16,381 nt of DNA, from the NCBI RefSeq assembly GCF_030371585.1, contig NZ_JAUDCE010000043.1, one strand, 5' to 3'. A model generated the notes under the pieces. It did no database searches. It had not been told where the DNA came from and saw only the letters and a list, made by a program, of their open reading frames with translations. The DNA comes from Megamonas hypermegale_A. GTDB lineage: Bacteria > Bacillota > Negativicutes > Selenomonadales > Selenomonadaceae. A program made the translations under genes and the position numbers. Below are positions 15,256 to 16,381 of the stretch, piece by piece (position 1 is the first letter of the stretch; each line of letters begins with the position of its first letter).

Positions 15256-16356
15256 TCAACCGTCCTTTCTGTCACTGTTTTTTTCAGCTGCATCTCGTTT
15301 CTTCTTCTGAATAGCCGATGTAGCTGCATGACCTGCTATGCCGACAGCCATAGCACCGAGAGCTACGGCACCAAGCGTATCCACATTGCCGAGGCCCAGG
15401 AGATTTGCGCCCGGAACTTCCGGCATGCGTTCATAAAGCGGGTCTTCATCCCAGAAATTCTTATTCGTACAGCCGATACAGCTTGCACCGGACTGAACAG
15501 GATAGGAAAGACCGTTGTACCAGCGCAGATTACCGCAGGAACTGTATGTTTCCGGTCCGCGGCAGCCTAATTTATACAGACACCAGCCTGCTTTAGCACC
15601 TTTATCGTTAAAGTCTTCCGCAAACAATCCGGCATCAAAGAACGGACGGCGGTAGCACGTATCATGCAGACGATTGCCGAAGAACTGTTTCGGACGGCCT
15701 TCACTGTCGAGAGGCGGCAGTTTGCCGAACATCGCATAATGCGCAATAACGCCCGTCATTACTTCCGGAATTGGCGGGCAGCCCGGAACATTGACAATCG
15801 GTTTGTTGCCGATAATATTAGGTACGCCGGTGGATTGCGTCGGATTTGGACGAGCCGCCTGAATGCCTCCCCAGGCAGAGCAGGAACCGTAATTGATGAT
15901 AGCCGCGCAGTGAGCAGCTGCTTCTTTGAGCTGGTCGATAAAGGCATGACCGCCTACCATGCAGTAGCCGGAATCAGCCAGAGCCGGTACAGCACCTTCT
16001 ACAGCCAAAATATACTGTCCATCATACGCTTTAATGATATCCTGCAAATGCTGTTCAAACGGCTGACCGCTTGCTGCTGCCAAAGTATCATCGTATTCAA
16101 GCGCAATCATGTTGAGCACGACATCGGAAGTCATCGGCGCACCCGAACGGATAAACGCCTCACTGCAACCGGTGCATTCATGACCGTGCAGCCATACAAC
16201 GACCGGAAGTCTCTTCTCCGCAGCCTCCACAACGCTCGAAAGCATCGTAGGAGCAATTCCCAGCATTGCCGCCATCGCTGTGCATGCTTTGATAAAGGAA
16301 CGTCGACTCATTCCTTTTTTCTGGTACATGTCCCAAATAGAACTATACTTTTCCAC
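15256..16356 (-). CDS. [NiFe]-hydrogenase small subunit, Tat-exported and membrane-anchored
   Basis: 366 residues. It relays electrons through three iron-sulfur clusters. The Tat signal is SRRSFIK (17-23) followed by a hydrophobic stretch; cleavage is likely near 45. Proximal [4Fe-4S]: C61 and C64 (HECTGCSE), C159 (GSCSAWGG), C193 (VPGCPP). Distal cluster: H231, C234, C259, C265. Medial [3Fe-4S]: C274, C293, C296. The positions that are cysteine in oxygen-tolerant enzymes are glycine here (CTGC, WGG). A C-terminal membrane helix lies at about 328-349, then a basic tail. The start is GTG with AGGAGG 6 nt upstream. It is the first visible gene of the cluster; the promoter is beyond the right edge. 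Confidence 0.95.
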   Translation of the reverse strand: MEKYSSIWDMYQKKGMSRRSFIKACTAMAAMLGIAPTMLSSVVEAAEKRLPVVVWLHGHECTGCSEAFIRSGAPMTSDVVLNMIALEYDDTLAAASGQPFEQHLQDIIKAYDGQYILAVEGAVPALADSGYCMVGGHAFIDQLKEAAAHCAAIINYGSCSAWGGIQAARPNPTQSTGVPNIIGNKPIVNVPGCPPIPEVMTGVIAHYAMFGKLPPLDSEGRPKQFFGNRLHDTCYRRPFFDAGLFAEDFNDKGAKAGWCLYKLGCRGPETYSSCGNLRWYNGLSYPVQSGASCIGCTNKNFWDEDPLYERMPEVPGANLLGLGNVDTLGAVALGAMAVGIAGHAATSAIQKKKRDAAEKNSDRKDG

Positions 16357-16362
16357 AATATC

Positions 16363-16368
16363 CCTCCT
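16363..16368 (-). promoter_or_regulatory. Ribosome binding site of the small subunit
   Basis: The minus strand reads AGGAGG, 6 nt before the GTG at 16356. It supports the GTG as start, which keeps the twin-arginine signal at residues 18-19. Confidence 0.75.
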
Positions 16369-16381
16369 AGATAAATTAAAA

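Noticed and set aside
15664..16374. 236-codon plus-strand ORF opposite the hydrogenase small subunit
   Set aside because: Shadow of a well-supported gene, with no SD and a composition typical of reverse-complement reading.
1..16381. CRISPR arrays, insertion sequences, prophage or attachment sites
   Set aside because: I saw no regularly spaced direct repeats, transposase or integrase genes, and no duplicated tRNA end next to tRNA-Gln.

Overview
The window is bacterial chromosome, most likely from an anaerobic Firmicute of the Negativicutes/Selenomonadales type (Megamonas, Mitsuokella or Selenomonas relatives). This rests on strong Shine-Dalgarno (SD) sites, consensus TTGACA-17-TATAAT promoters, a Firmicutes-type rRNA leader, and a Tat-exported membrane uptake [NiFe]-hydrogenase with cytochrome b. 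The placement is an inference from gene content, not from a search.

Left edge (1-501): on the minus strand, three near-identical consensus promoters in tandem drive a leader with a boxA-like antitermination element. This is the promoter array of an rRNA operon whose 16S gene lies just off the left edge. Divergent from it, a secreted M48 zinc metalloprotease (502-1611, +) converges on a solitary gyrB (1658-3655, -), with a bidirectional terminator between them. A sodium:alanine/glycine (AGCS) symporter (3932-5281, +) has its own extended -10 promoter and converges on a HAD phosphatase (5331-5981, -), again across a bidirectional terminator. A tRNA-Gln(CUG) (6049-6124, -) has a perfect consensus promoter and an intrinsic terminator. 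It lies just upstream of the phosphatase and 67 nt downstream of hypE.

The main part (6192-16356, minus strand, read right to left) is a compact hydrogenase cluster: small subunit (Tat signal, C-terminal anchor), large subunit, cytochrome b, an 80-residue HMA-fold-like protein beginning MCLTCGC, then hypA, hypB, maturation protease, hypF, hypC, hypD and hypE. Most junctions overlap or are separated by under 30 nt. The exception is a 50-nt gap before hypA that holds an 11-bp hairpin.

How the genes work together: HypF and HypE make the cyanide ligands, HypC and HypD assemble Fe(CN)2CO, and HypA and HypB insert nickel. The protease then trims the large subunit C-terminus, and the mature heterodimer is exported by Tat and passes electrons from H2 through cytochrome b to the quinone pool. 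The small subunit has the standard four-cysteine proximal cluster (CTGC and WGG), so the enzyme is predicted to be oxygen-sensitive.

The most interesting signal is the 80-residue protein. It carries the CXXCGC nickel motif known from the N-terminus of enterobacterial HypB, while the HypB encoded two genes downstream lacks it. Nickel delivery may therefore be split between two polypeptides here.
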